This document shows, one piece after another, positions 1 through 7,256 of a stretch of 44,300 nucleotides of DNA. Position 1 is the first letter of the stretch. The number at the start of each line of letters is the position of its first letter. The stretch spans positions 1 to 44,300 of the forward strand of contig NZ_QAJK01000144.1 in NCBI RefSeq assembly GCF_003852515.1. The letters are read 5' to 3'. This DNA comes from Variovorax sp. KBW07 (GTDB taxonomy: Bacteria; Pseudomonadota; Gammaproteobacteria; Burkholderiales; Burkholderiaceae_C). Below the pieces are notes generated by a model. That model ran no database searches. It had not been told where the DNA came from and worked only from the letters and a program-made list of their open reading frames with translations. A program made the translations under genes and the position numbers.

Positions 1-61
1 CCGTCGGCGCGGGCGTCGCCCCGAACAGCAGCCCCCCGGCTCAAGCCCCGAACAAGTCATG
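1..61. other. Left edge, no supported gene
   Basis: These 61 bases lie downstream of the minus-strand SDR gene that stops at 62. A minus-strand ATG at 58-60 is followed by an open frame to the window edge, but about 19 codons cannot establish a gene. It may be intergenic or the first codons of the next operon gene. Confidence 0.3.
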
Positions 62-808
62 TCAGAACTTCTCGGACCACGGACGCAGGTCAAGCTCGTG
101 CGTCCATGCATCGCGCGGCTGCGAGTGCAGCATCCAGTAGCTGTCGGCAATGTGATCGGGGTTCAGGATGCCGTCGCTCTCCTTCAACGCATAGCGCTCC
201 GGGAAATTGCTGCGAATGAACTCCGTGTCGATCGCGCCATCGACCACCACATGGGCCACGTGAATGCCCTGCGGCCCCAGTTCGCGCGCCATCGACTGGG
301 CCAATGCACGCAACGCCATCTTCGCGCCCGAGAAGGCGCCGAAGTTCGCTGCGCCTCGCAACGATGCCGTCGCGCCCGTGAAGATGATCGTGCCGCGATG
401 ACCACCCTTCGGCATCTCGCGCGCCACCATCCTCTTCGCCACTTCGCGTCCGTTGAGGAAGCCCGAAAAGCAGGCCATCTCCCACACCTTGAAATACTTG
501 CGCGCGCTCTCCGTCAGGATGCTCTCCGGCACGTTCGCGCCGATGTTGAACACCATCACCTCGATCGGCCCGATCGTCGATTCGATCTGCTCGACCAGCG
601 CCACCACTTCCTCTTCCTTGCGCGCATCGCAGGCGAAGGCATGGGCGCGGCCACCGTCGGCCTCGATCTGTGCGACCAGCGGCTGCAGCTTGTCGAGGCT
701 GCGCCGCGTGACGCAGGCCGCATAGCCCTCGCGGGCGAAACGGCGGGCAATCGCGCCGCCGGTGGCATCGCCTGCGCCGACGATGAGTGCGGCTTTGGTG
801 GGCGTCAT
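62..808 (-). CDS. SDR-family protein with altered catalytic site
   Basis: This 248-residue protein has the fold signature of short-chain dehydrogenases. It has a glycine-rich nucleotide loop near residues 11-19 (GAGDATGGA), an acidic DA pair near 61-62 and a lysine at about 163. The usual Tyr-x3-Lys motif reads FSGAK, so the catalytic Tyr is Phe159, and the position expected for the catalytic Ser (about 146) is Ala. Lys163 is kept. Similar Phe-containing SDR proteins exist, so this may be a subfamily trait rather than damage. It is the last visible gene of the beta-oxidation operon, 11 bases after the thioesterase gene, so an acyl-CoA or fatty-acid-related role is likely but unproven. The ATG at 808 gives the normal SDR N-terminus. 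Confidence 0.88.
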   Translation of the reverse strand: MTPTKAALIVGAGDATGGAIARRFAREGYAACVTRRSLDKLQPLVAQIEADGGRAHAFACDARKEEEVVALVEQIESTIGPIEVMVFNIGANVPESILTESARKYFKVWEMACFSGFLNGREVAKRMVAREMPKGGHRGTIIFTGATASLRGAANFGAFSGAKMALRALAQSMARELGPQGIHVAHVVVDGAIDTEFIRSNFPERYALKESDGILNPDHIADSYWMLHSQPRDAWTHELDLRPWSEKF

Positions 809-819
809 GATGCTGTTCC

Positions 820-1665
820 TTATTCTTTGTAGTAGACGATCTGGTTCGACGTGGCGAGCAGCACGCCCGCCTCGCTCCACAGATGCGCCGTCTGGTCGAA
901 GAAACCGTTGAAGAACTGCTGCCCCGCCGCGCGGCCCAGCAGGAAGCCCGTGCCGACCTCGGCCAACTGCTCGGGCCCGGCATGGAAATAAGTGGTGATC
1001 GACACCGTGCCGGCCGGCACGTGCTTGGCGCGGCGCAGCCAGACGCGCGGATAGAACATGTCGCTCATCGCGGCCAGTGACGCGAAGTCGAGTGGCCGCG
1101 CCTGGGCATCGCGCAGCCAGATGCGGGTTTCGCTGTGGTGCAGGCTGCCGTCCCACTTCGAGGGAATGGCGCCGCCGAACGGACGCATCTCGTACTGGTT
1201 GATCCAGGCCACGCCCGATGGGCCGATGGTCATGCGATCGACCGTCTCGGGCTTCGGCACATCGGCGGGCATCGGCATGTCGCTCTGGCCCCAGGTGTCG
1301 CGGCGCGCGGCCGTTACCACCGTGGCGGTGGTTGTCATGTTCGGCGCGCCGCTGGCGCCGGCCTGCGTGATCTGCACCGTCCAGTGCTGTGTCGAGCGGT
1401 TGGTGCGAACGGCCGTGGCCTGCACGTCGAAGGCGCCGGCTTCGAGCGCGGCCGCGTAGTTGACGGTCAGCGCGATCGGCGTGCCGAGCAGGTCGGGATG
1501 CTGCAGCACCGACTGCAGCGCAATCGCCGCGGTGGTGCCGCCGAAGGGCCCGACCATGTTCCAGTAATCGGGGCTGGTCATGCCCGTGAAGTGCCCCACG
1601 CGGATGTCGCTGTGGTGCAGTGCCAGGGCCTTGTCGAAGGGGTGTGGGTGTTGCGTGCTGCTCAT
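820..1665 (-). CDS. TesB-like acyl-CoA thioesterase
   Basis: The 281-residue product matches the double-hotdog acyl-CoA thioesterase family (TesB is about 286 residues). Those enzymes hydrolyse acyl-CoA to free fatty acid and CoA in the cytoplasm. The N-terminal hotdog carries the typical GPFGGTTAAIALQSVL helix near residues 38-53, followed by a strand with NRSTQHWTVQI. The second hotdog near the C-terminus includes MSDMFYPRVW and ends QIVYYKE. It lies between the alpha/beta hydrolase gene (32 bases away) and the SDR gene (11 bases), on the same strand as the beta-oxidation genes. A role in releasing stalled or surplus acyl-CoA is a reasonable inference. The substrate chain length cannot be read from the sequence. 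Confidence 0.87.
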   Translation of the reverse strand: MSSTQHPHPFDKALALHHSDIRVGHFTGMTSPDYWNMVGPFGGTTAAIALQSVLQHPDLLGTPIALTVNYAAALEAGAFDVQATAVRTNRSTQHWTVQITQAGASGAPNMTTTATVVTAARRDTWGQSDMPMPADVPKPETVDRMTIGPSGVAWINQYEMRPFGGAIPSKWDGSLHHSETRIWLRDAQARPLDFASLAAMSDMFYPRVWLRRAKHVPAGTVSITTYFHAGPEQLAEVGTGFLLGRAAGQQFFNGFFDQTAHLWSEAGVLLATSNQIVYYKE

Positions 1666-1697
1666 GGTGATCGGCAGTGTGCCTCCGGTGGGCGGCG

Positions 1698-2603
1698 TCA
1701 CGCAGTCGTGTGCGGGACGTTGGCGTGTTGCACCGCGGTAAGCGCGGCCAGCCGGTGCAGCTTGTCGACCGTGCTCGGCCACAGGCTCTGGCTGAACTGC
1801 TCGCGAAAGAAACCGAAGTGGCCGATGCGACGCGCCTGCACGTCGGCCGGCGCGATGCGCTCGACCGCGCTCGGTGCGCCCGCATAGAAACTCAGCAGGC
1901 TCTCGGTGCCGGCGAGCGTCATGAGCTCGTCGTCGGTGATCGACAGTGCGAGCACCGGAAAGCGCACGCGGCCGTAGCTTTGCGACGCCAGCTCGCCTTC
2001 GGCGCCCACGCTGTAGCGCGGGTTCAGGCACCAGCGCCGCCATTGCAGGATCACGCCGCGCGGCAGGTCGCCGACCTTCTTCAGCTTGCGGCCAGGGAAG
2101 TAGCCGAACAGCCGCGTGACCAGCGGCACCAGCACGAACCAGAAGTACAGGATGCTGCGCTTGAGCTTCGGCGCGTTCTCGCGCCAGTAGCCACTGCCGG
2201 CCGCGATGCTCACGAGGCCCGCGACCTGCTCCGGGCGTTGCAGAAAACCCGGCAGCTGCGCGCCGAGGCTGTGGCCCAGCAGGTACAGCGGTGCGTCGGG
2301 CAGCGCGGCCTTGGCGGCGTCGACGACTGCTTCGTAGTCGCGCGCCCAGTCGAACAGGTCGGCCTTGAAGCCGCGCAACGGCGCATTGCCGCGCGAGTCG
2401 CCCGAGCCCCGGTAGTCGAAGGTCCAGACGCGCAGGCCCTGCTGCTCTGCGAGCCATTGCGCGAAGGGCTCGTAGAACGACTGGCGCACGCCCATCGCAC
2501 CGCCGATGACGATGCTGGCGCGCGGCGCACCGGCGGGCTCGTAGCAGCGCACCGCCACATGCTGCGTGCCGCCATCGACGGGGAGTTGCTGCTGCGTCTG
2601 CAT
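1698..2603 (-). CDS. Alpha/beta hydrolase
   Basis: This 301-residue cytoplasmic alpha/beta-hydrolase resembles the uncharacterised predicted-hydrolase group COG4757. The nucleophile elbow GHSLG lies near residue 110, after an oxyanion-side segment FDYRGSGDSRG. Candidate remaining triad residues are an Asp in SITDDELM (about residue 216) and a His in RRIGHFGFF (about 263). It has no signal peptide. Its place in the beta-oxidation operon, between thiolase (59 bases) and thioesterase (32 bases), suggests an ester or thioester substrate derived from lipids. The chosen ATG at 2603 starts MQTQQQLPVDGG, which fits the family; longer open frame upstream overlaps the intergenic gap and is not expected to be translated. 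Confidence 0.85.
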   Translation of the reverse strand: MQTQQQLPVDGGTQHVAVRCYEPAGAPRASIVIGGAMGVRQSFYEPFAQWLAEQQGLRVWTFDYRGSGDSRGNAPLRGFKADLFDWARDYEAVVDAAKAALPDAPLYLLGHSLGAQLPGFLQRPEQVAGLVSIAAGSGYWRENAPKLKRSILYFWFVLVPLVTRLFGYFPGRKLKKVGDLPRGVILQWRRWCLNPRYSVGAEGELASQSYGRVRFPVLALSITDDELMTLAGTESLLSFYAGAPSAVERIAPADVQARRIGHFGFFREQFSQSLWPSTVDKLHRLAALTAVQHANVPHTTA

Positions 2604-2662
2604 GAAGTTGTCTCCTTCGTTGTGCCGACACTCGTTGCGGTGCCTTGCGCGCTGCCGATCGG

Positions 2663-3859
2663 TCAGACCCGTTCGAAGATGCCTGCGGCGCCTTGCCCCA
2701 TGCCCACGCACATCGTGACCATGCCGTACTTCAGCTTCTCGCGGCGCAGCGCATGCACCACGGTGGCTGCGCGGATCGCGCCCGTTGCGCCGAGCGGATG
2801 GCCCAATGCGATCGCGCCGCCCATCGGGTTGACCTTCGACGGGTCGAGCCCCAGCGTGTTGATGACCGCCAGCGACTGCGCGGCAAAAGCTTCGTTGAGC
2901 TCGAACCAGTCGATGTCTTCGTGCTTCAGGCCGGCATAGCGCAGCGCGGCGGGAATGGCCTCGATGGGGCCGATGCCCATGATGTGCGGCGGCACGCCCT
3001 TGCTGGCGAAGCTCACGAAGCGCGCGAGCGGCGTGAGGCCGTATTGCTTGACCGCCTTCTCGCTCGCCAGGATCAGCGCGCCCGCGCCGTCGGAGGTCTG
3101 CGAGCTGTTGCCGGCCGTCACGGTGCCGCGCGCGGCGAACACGGTGCGCAGCTTGGCCAGGCCTTCGAGGCTGGTGTCGGGTCGCGCGCCTTCGTCGAGG
3201 TTGACGGTGCGCGTCTTCGCGATCGACTCGCCGGTCTCCAGGTTCGGCGTGCGGTCGGTCACTTCGATGGGCGTGATCTCGTCGGCGAACTTGCCGGCCT
3301 TCTGCGCAGCCAGTGCCTTCTGGTGCGAGGCGAGCGCGAACTCGTCCTGCGCCTCGCGGCTCACCTTCCACTGCTGCGCGACCTTCTCGGCCGTGAGGCC
3401 CATGCCGTAGGCAATGCCGACATCGCCTTCACGCTCGAAGATGGAAGGCGACAGCGACGGCGAGTTGCCCATCATCGGCACCATGCTCATGCTTTCGACA
3501 CCGGCCGCGATCATCACGTCGGCCTCGCCGACGCGGATGCGGTCGGCGGCCATCTGCACGGCCGACAGGCCCGATGCGCAGAAGCGGTTGACGGTGATGC
3601 CGCCGATGCTGGTCGGCAGGCCCGCCAGCACCGCGCCGATGCGCGCGACGTTCAGGCCCTGCTGCGATTCGGGAATCGCGCAACCGCAGATGATGTCTTC
3701 GATGGCCTTGGGGTCAAGGCCCGGGACTGCCGCGAGTGCGGCCTTCAGCGTGGTCGCGAGCAGGTCGTCGGGACGGTAGTTGCGGAAGTAGCCGCGGTGG
3801 GATTTGCCGATGGGCGTACGGGTGGCGGAGACGATGTAGGCGTCTTGAATCTGTTTCAT
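2663..3859 (-). CDS. Acetyl-CoA acyltransferase (thiolase)
   Basis: The enzyme cleaves 3-ketoacyl-CoA with CoA to acetyl-CoA and a shortened acyl-CoA, the last step of beta-oxidation. The 398 residues fit the thiolase family. The acylated Cys94 is in NRFCASGLSA, the His is in GGAIALGHPLGATG near residue 353, and the second Cys is in CVGMGQGAAG near the C-terminus. An internal NEAFAAQ motif is also present. The ATG at 3859 overlaps the stop of the DUF559 gene by four bases (ATGA). The fused dehydrogenase/hydratase gene lies just beyond the DUF559 insert. Together they form a FadA/FadB-like functional pair, though the gene is not orthologous enough for me to assign the symbol. Confidence 0.95.
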   Translation of the reverse strand: MKQIQDAYIVSATRTPIGKSHRGYFRNYRPDDLLATTLKAALAAVPGLDPKAIEDIICGCAIPESQQGLNVARIGAVLAGLPTSIGGITVNRFCASGLSAVQMAADRIRVGEADVMIAAGVESMSMVPMMGNSPSLSPSIFEREGDVGIAYGMGLTAEKVAQQWKVSREAQDEFALASHQKALAAQKAGKFADEITPIEVTDRTPNLETGESIAKTRTVNLDEGARPDTSLEGLAKLRTVFAARGTVTAGNSSQTSDGAGALILASEKAVKQYGLTPLARFVSFASKGVPPHIMGIGPIEAIPAALRYAGLKHEDIDWFELNEAFAAQSLAVINTLGLDPSKVNPMGGAIALGHPLGATGAIRAATVVHALRREKLKYGMVTMCVGMGQGAAGIFERV

Positions 3860-4305
3860 GGCTTTTCAGTCCTTGTATCTTGTCTTGCCCCCTCTCCCGC
3901 TTGCGGGAGAGGGTTGGGGTGAGGGTTGTCTTCCTGCAGCGCTTGCAGGATCCGTTCGCGAACGACATCCGTCTGCGTCAGCACTTCGTTGTTCCAGAAC
4001 CGGAGCACGCGATAGCCTTGGGCTTGCATGAAACGGGTCCGGTTCTCGTCGTAGGCAGCGGCCTCCAGATGTTGGCCGCCGTCCAGTTCGACGATCAGCT
4101 TCGCTTCAAGGCAGGCGAAGTCTGCGAAGTAAGGACCGATCGGACGCTGACGACGGAACTTGTGGTCGGCCATGCGGCGATCCCGCAAGTGATACCAGAG
4201 CAGGGACTCGGCGTCCGTCGGGGTTTCTCGAAGGCTGCGTGCCCTCACCCTAGCCCTCTCCCGCGAGCGGGAGAGGGGACCGGACGTGTCGATGTCTTCG
4301 CTCAT
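3856..4305 (-). CDS. DUF559 endonuclease-like cassette protein
   Basis: This 149-residue protein carries a DUF559 domain (Vsr/PD-(D/E)XK nuclease-like) at about residues 25-125. Recognisable parts are the RETPTDAESLLWYHLR start, the DFACLEAKLIVELDGGQH core with its acidic residues, and RVLRFWNNEVL. The function of this family is not established. Both ends are odd: the first ~20 residues (SRSRERARVRAR) and the ~14 near the C-terminus (NPHPNPLPQAGEG) are translations of the two palindromic repeats that bracket the gene. The original protein may have begun nearer RARSLRETP. The stop overlaps the thiolase ATG, so translation would be coupled. The gene interrupts an otherwise ordinary beta-oxidation operon, which suggests insertion as a unit. 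Confidence 0.8.
   Translation of the reverse strand: MSEDIDTSGPLSRSRERARVRARSLRETPTDAESLLWYHLRDRRMADHKFRRQRPIGPYFADFACLEAKLIVELDGGQHLEAAAYDENRTRFMQAQGYRVLRFWNNEVLTQTDVVRERILQALQEDNPHPNPLPQAGEGARQDTRTEKP
3890..3925 (+). repeat. REP-like palindromic repeat, copy 1
   Basis: An 11-base stem CCCTCTCCCGC (3890-3900) pairs with GCGGGAGAGGG (3903-3913) around a TT loop, followed by a tail TTGGGGTGAGGG. Copy 2 (4242-4277) is the reverse complement of this 36-base unit with 3 mismatches. This copy lies inside the 3' end of the DUF559 reading frame. Confidence 0.85.
4242..4277 (-). repeat. REP-like palindromic repeat, copy 2
   Basis: This is the inverted partner of copy 1. The tail CCCTCACCCTAG is followed by stem CCCTCTCCCGC (4254-4264) and GCGGGAGAGGG (4267-4277) around a GA loop. 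With copy 1 it forms terminal inverted repeats of a 388-base unit holding the DUF559 gene. This copy lies inside the 5' end of that gene. Confidence 0.85.
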
Positions 4306-4318
4306 GGTCCTTGCCAGG

Positions 4319-6718
4319 TCAGTTGCGCACCGGCTTCCCCGTGCTCAGCATCCCCATGATCCGCTCCTGCGTCTTCGGATGCACGATGAGCGAGCAGAAC
4401 GCCTTGCGTTCCAGCGTCATCAGGTATTCCTCGGTCACGAGCGAACCCGCGTCCACGTCGCCACCCGTCACCACGTTCGCGATCAGGCTGGCAATGTGGA
4501 AGTCGTGCGCGCTGATGAAACCGCCGTCGCGCATGTTCACCAGCTGGCCCTTGATCGTCGCGGCGCCGCTGCGGCCGGCCACGCGGAAGGTGCGGCGCAG
4601 CGGGGCGCGGTAGCCGGCGTCGGCCATGGCCTTCGCCTGCTGCAGCGCCACGTACAGCAGCTCGTCCTTGTTCGGCACGATCACGTCGCTGTCGAGCAGG
4701 TAGCCCAGCTTCTTCGAATCGAGCGCGCCGGTGCCGACCTTGGCCATGGCCGCGGCGGTGAAGCCTTCGGTCAGGAAAGGCAGCAGGTCGGTGCCCGTGG
4801 AAGCCGAGGCGTTCTCCGCCGCGCGGCGTGCGATGTAGGTCAGGCCGCCCGCGCCGGGAATCAGGCCCACACCCACTTCGACCAGGCCGATGTAGCTTTC
4901 CATCGCCGCCACGCGCTTGGCCGAATACACGGCCAGCTCGCAACCGCCGCCCAGTGCCAGGCCGCGCACGGCCGACACGACCGGCACGCTGGCGTAGCGG
5001 ATCTTGAGCATCACGTTCTGCAGCTCTTCTTCCGCGCCTTCGACCGCGCCGATGCCAGCAACCACGAAGGCCGGCAGCATGGCCTGCAGGTCGGCGCCGA
5101 CCGAGAACATCTCGTCGGGCGACCAGATCACCAGGCCCTTGTATTCGGCTTCGGCCAGGTCGACGGCGGCGCCCAGCGCTTCGGCCACATCGGGGCTGAT
5201 GGCGTGCATCTTCGAATGGATGCTGGCGATGAGCACTTCACCGTCCAGCGTCCACACGCGCACGTCGCCTTCGTCGCTGATCGTGGTGCCGGCCTTGTTG
5301 GCATCGGCCGCGTTCGCGCCGAGCACGCTCTCGGGGAACAACTGGCGGTCATGCACCGGCAGCTTGCGCTGCGGCACGAACTTGTTCTGCGACGCGCTCC
5401 ACGAGCCTTCGGGCGTGTGCACGCCACCGGCTTGCGCCACCGGGCCTTCGAACACCCACTTGGGCAGCGGTGCGCTGCTCAGCGCCTTGCCTGCGTCGAT
5501 GTCTTCCTGCACCCACTTGGCCACTTGCGCCCAGCCGGCTTCCTGCCACAGCTCGAACGGGCCCTGCTTCATGCCGAAGCCCCAGCGCATCGCGAAGTCG
5601 ATGTCGCGTGCGCTTTCGGCGATGTCGGCCAGGTGCACGGCGGCGTAATGGAAGCCGTCGCGCAGGATGGCCCAGAGGAACTGGCCCTGCGGTCCTTCGC
5701 TCTCGCGCAGCAGCTTCAGGCGCTCGCCCGCGGGCTTCTTCAGCATGCGGCCATACACCTCGTCGGCCTTGGCGCCGGCGGGCACGTACTCGCCGCTCTT
5801 CAGGTCGAAGCGCAGGATGTCGCGGCCGACCTTCTTGAAGAAACCTGCCTTGGTCTTCTGGCCCAGGTTGCCCAGCTCCAGCAGCTTGGCAAGCACCGGC
5901 GGCGTCGCGAAGTTGGCGTAGAACGGATCGCTCTCGGCGTTCAGGTTGTCCTGCAGCGTCTTCACGACGTGGGCCATGGTGTCCAGGCCCACCACGTCGG
6001 CGGTGCGGAAGGTGCCCGAGCTGGCGCGGCCCAGCTTCTTGCCGGTGAGGTCGTCCACCACGTCGGGCGTCAAGCCGAACTTCTCGACTTCCTTCAGCGT
6101 GGCCAGCATGCCGGCGATGCCGACGCGGTTGGCAATGAAGTTGGGCGTGTCGTGCGCGCGCACCACGCCCTTGCCGAGCGTGCTGGTGACGAAGGCTTCG
6201 AGGTCGTCGAGCACCTGCGGTTGCGTGGTGGGCGTGTTGATCAGTTCCACCAGGAACATGTAGCGCGGCGGGTTGAAGAAGTGAATGCCGCAGAAACGCG
6301 GCTTCAGTGCTTCAGGCAGTGCTTCGCTGAGCTTGGTGATCGACAGGCCGGACGTGTTCGACGCCAGGATCGAATGCTTGGCGACGTGGGGCGCGATCTT
6401 CTTGTACAGATCGAGCTTCCAGTCCATGCGCTCGGCAATGGCCTCGATGATGAGGTCGCACTCGCCGAGCTTGGCAAGGTCGTCGTCGTAGTTGGCCTGC
6501 TCGATCAGGCCTGCATCGACCAGGTCGCCCAGGGGCGCGGGCTTGAGCTTCTTGAGGTTGTCGATGGCGCGCGTGACGATGCCGTTCTTCGGGCCTTCCT
6601 TGGCGGCCAGGTCGAACAGCACGACGGGCACGCGCACGTTGACGAGATGAGCGGCAATCTGCGCGCCCATCACGCCGGCGCCGAGCACGGCGACCTTCTT
6701 CACTTGAAATCGGGACAT
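4319..6718 (-). CDS. 3-hydroxyacyl-CoA dehydrogenase/enoyl-CoA hydratase
   Basis: This 799-residue fused enzyme should hydrate trans-2-enoyl-CoA and oxidise the L-3-hydroxyacyl-CoA with NAD, two consecutive beta-oxidation steps. The domain order is dehydrogenase first, as in FadN-type proteins, not hydratase first as in E. coli FadB. The NAD-binding Rossmann motif GAGVMG is near residues 12-17, and the dehydrogenase His is in GIHFFNPPRYM. The enoyl-CoA hydratase domain covers about 485-700, with the oxyanion segment FSVGADLQAM and glutamates in GGGCEL and GLVEVGVGLIPGAGG. The ATG at 6718 directly precedes the Rossmann strand (MSRFQVKKVAVLGAG). DUF2147 lies 43 bases upstream and the DUF559 gene 13 bases downstream. 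It presumably works with the thiolase at 2663. Confidence 0.94.
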   Translation of the reverse strand: MSRFQVKKVAVLGAGVMGAQIAAHLVNVRVPVVLFDLAAKEGPKNGIVTRAIDNLKKLKPAPLGDLVDAGLIEQANYDDDLAKLGECDLIIEAIAERMDWKLDLYKKIAPHVAKHSILASNTSGLSITKLSEALPEALKPRFCGIHFFNPPRYMFLVELINTPTTQPQVLDDLEAFVTSTLGKGVVRAHDTPNFIANRVGIAGMLATLKEVEKFGLTPDVVDDLTGKKLGRASSGTFRTADVVGLDTMAHVVKTLQDNLNAESDPFYANFATPPVLAKLLELGNLGQKTKAGFFKKVGRDILRFDLKSGEYVPAGAKADEVYGRMLKKPAGERLKLLRESEGPQGQFLWAILRDGFHYAAVHLADIAESARDIDFAMRWGFGMKQGPFELWQEAGWAQVAKWVQEDIDAGKALSSAPLPKWVFEGPVAQAGGVHTPEGSWSASQNKFVPQRKLPVHDRQLFPESVLGANAADANKAGTTISDEGDVRVWTLDGEVLIASIHSKMHAISPDVAEALGAAVDLAEAEYKGLVIWSPDEMFSVGADLQAMLPAFVVAGIGAVEGAEEELQNVMLKIRYASVPVVSAVRGLALGGGCELAVYSAKRVAAMESYIGLVEVGVGLIPGAGGLTYIARRAAENASASTGTDLLPFLTEGFTAAAMAKVGTGALDSKKLGYLLDSDVIVPNKDELLYVALQQAKAMADAGYRAPLRRTFRVAGRSGAATIKGQLVNMRDGGFISAHDFHIASLIANVVTGGDVDAGSLVTEEYLMTLERKAFCSLIVHPKTQERIMGMLSTGKPVRN

Positions 6719-6761
6719 GTTGCTTGGTATTTCTTCGGTTGAAAACGCTCGGCAGGTTTGT

Positions 6762-7205
6762 TTACTGCGCGCGGGTCCAGGTTTGGGTGCGCCAGAAGGG
6801 GCCGAGGTAGCCGCGCACTTCGAGCTTCTTGCCACCGTCGATGGGCGTGAAGCTCGCGCGGTATTCCTTGCCGTTCTCGGGGTCGAGGATCTTGCCGCCT
6901 TCCCAGACGTCCTTGCCCTCGGCCTTCTTGCCACCGCGGATGATCTCCAGGCCCGTGATGGGCTTGCCCTTGCGGTCGTCGCCGCACTCGTCGCAGGTCG
7001 CGTCGGGCTTGGCGTCTTTCTTCAGCGACTTCTCGATGCGGCCACTGAGCGCGCCGTTGGTCTCGGCGATGCGGATCTCGGCCTTGACCTCGCCGGTCTT
7101 GTCGTCGGCATTGCGCCAGAGCCCCACGGGGGTGCTCTGGGCCATGGCCGGGACGGCAATGACGGCGGTGGCTGCAAGGACGATGGCTGCAAGCGTCGAT
7201 TTCAT
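6762..7205 (-). CDS. Secreted DUF2147 protein
   Basis: This 147-residue protein has a clear signal peptide (MKSTLAAIVLAATAVIAVPAMA, cut expected after AMA before QSTP). A DUF2147 domain follows, starting at GLWRNADDKTGEVKAEIRI and including GKILDPENGKEYRASFTP. The family is periplasmic and of unknown function. A Cys pair (CDEC near residues 70-73) could form a disulfide. It sits between acyl-CoA dehydrogenase and the fused dehydrogenase/hydratase on the same strand, with gaps of 51 and 43 bases, so it is probably co-transcribed with fatty-acid degradation genes. A link to lipid uptake or the envelope is only a guess. Confidence 0.88.
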   Translation of the reverse strand: MKSTLAAIVLAATAVIAVPAMAQSTPVGLWRNADDKTGEVKAEIRIAETNGALSGRIEKSLKKDAKPDATCDECGDDRKGKPITGLEIIRGGKKAEGKDVWEGGKILDPENGKEYRASFTPIDGGKKLEVRGYLGPFWRTQTWTRAQ

Positions 7206-7256
7206 GAGCGGCTCCCGGTGTGAACGATGAAGAAGAAAGACAGTGAGTAAGTGGCC

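Noticed and set aside
4286-6742. An 818-residue open frame on the plus strand
   Set aside because: It is antisense to the fused dehydrogenase/hydratase, is rich in His/Arg/Ala/Gly and resembles no family; it is a by-product of high GC codon bias. The same holds for plus-strand frames at 7251-9917 and 21161-23566 and the minus-strand frame at 15930-18335.
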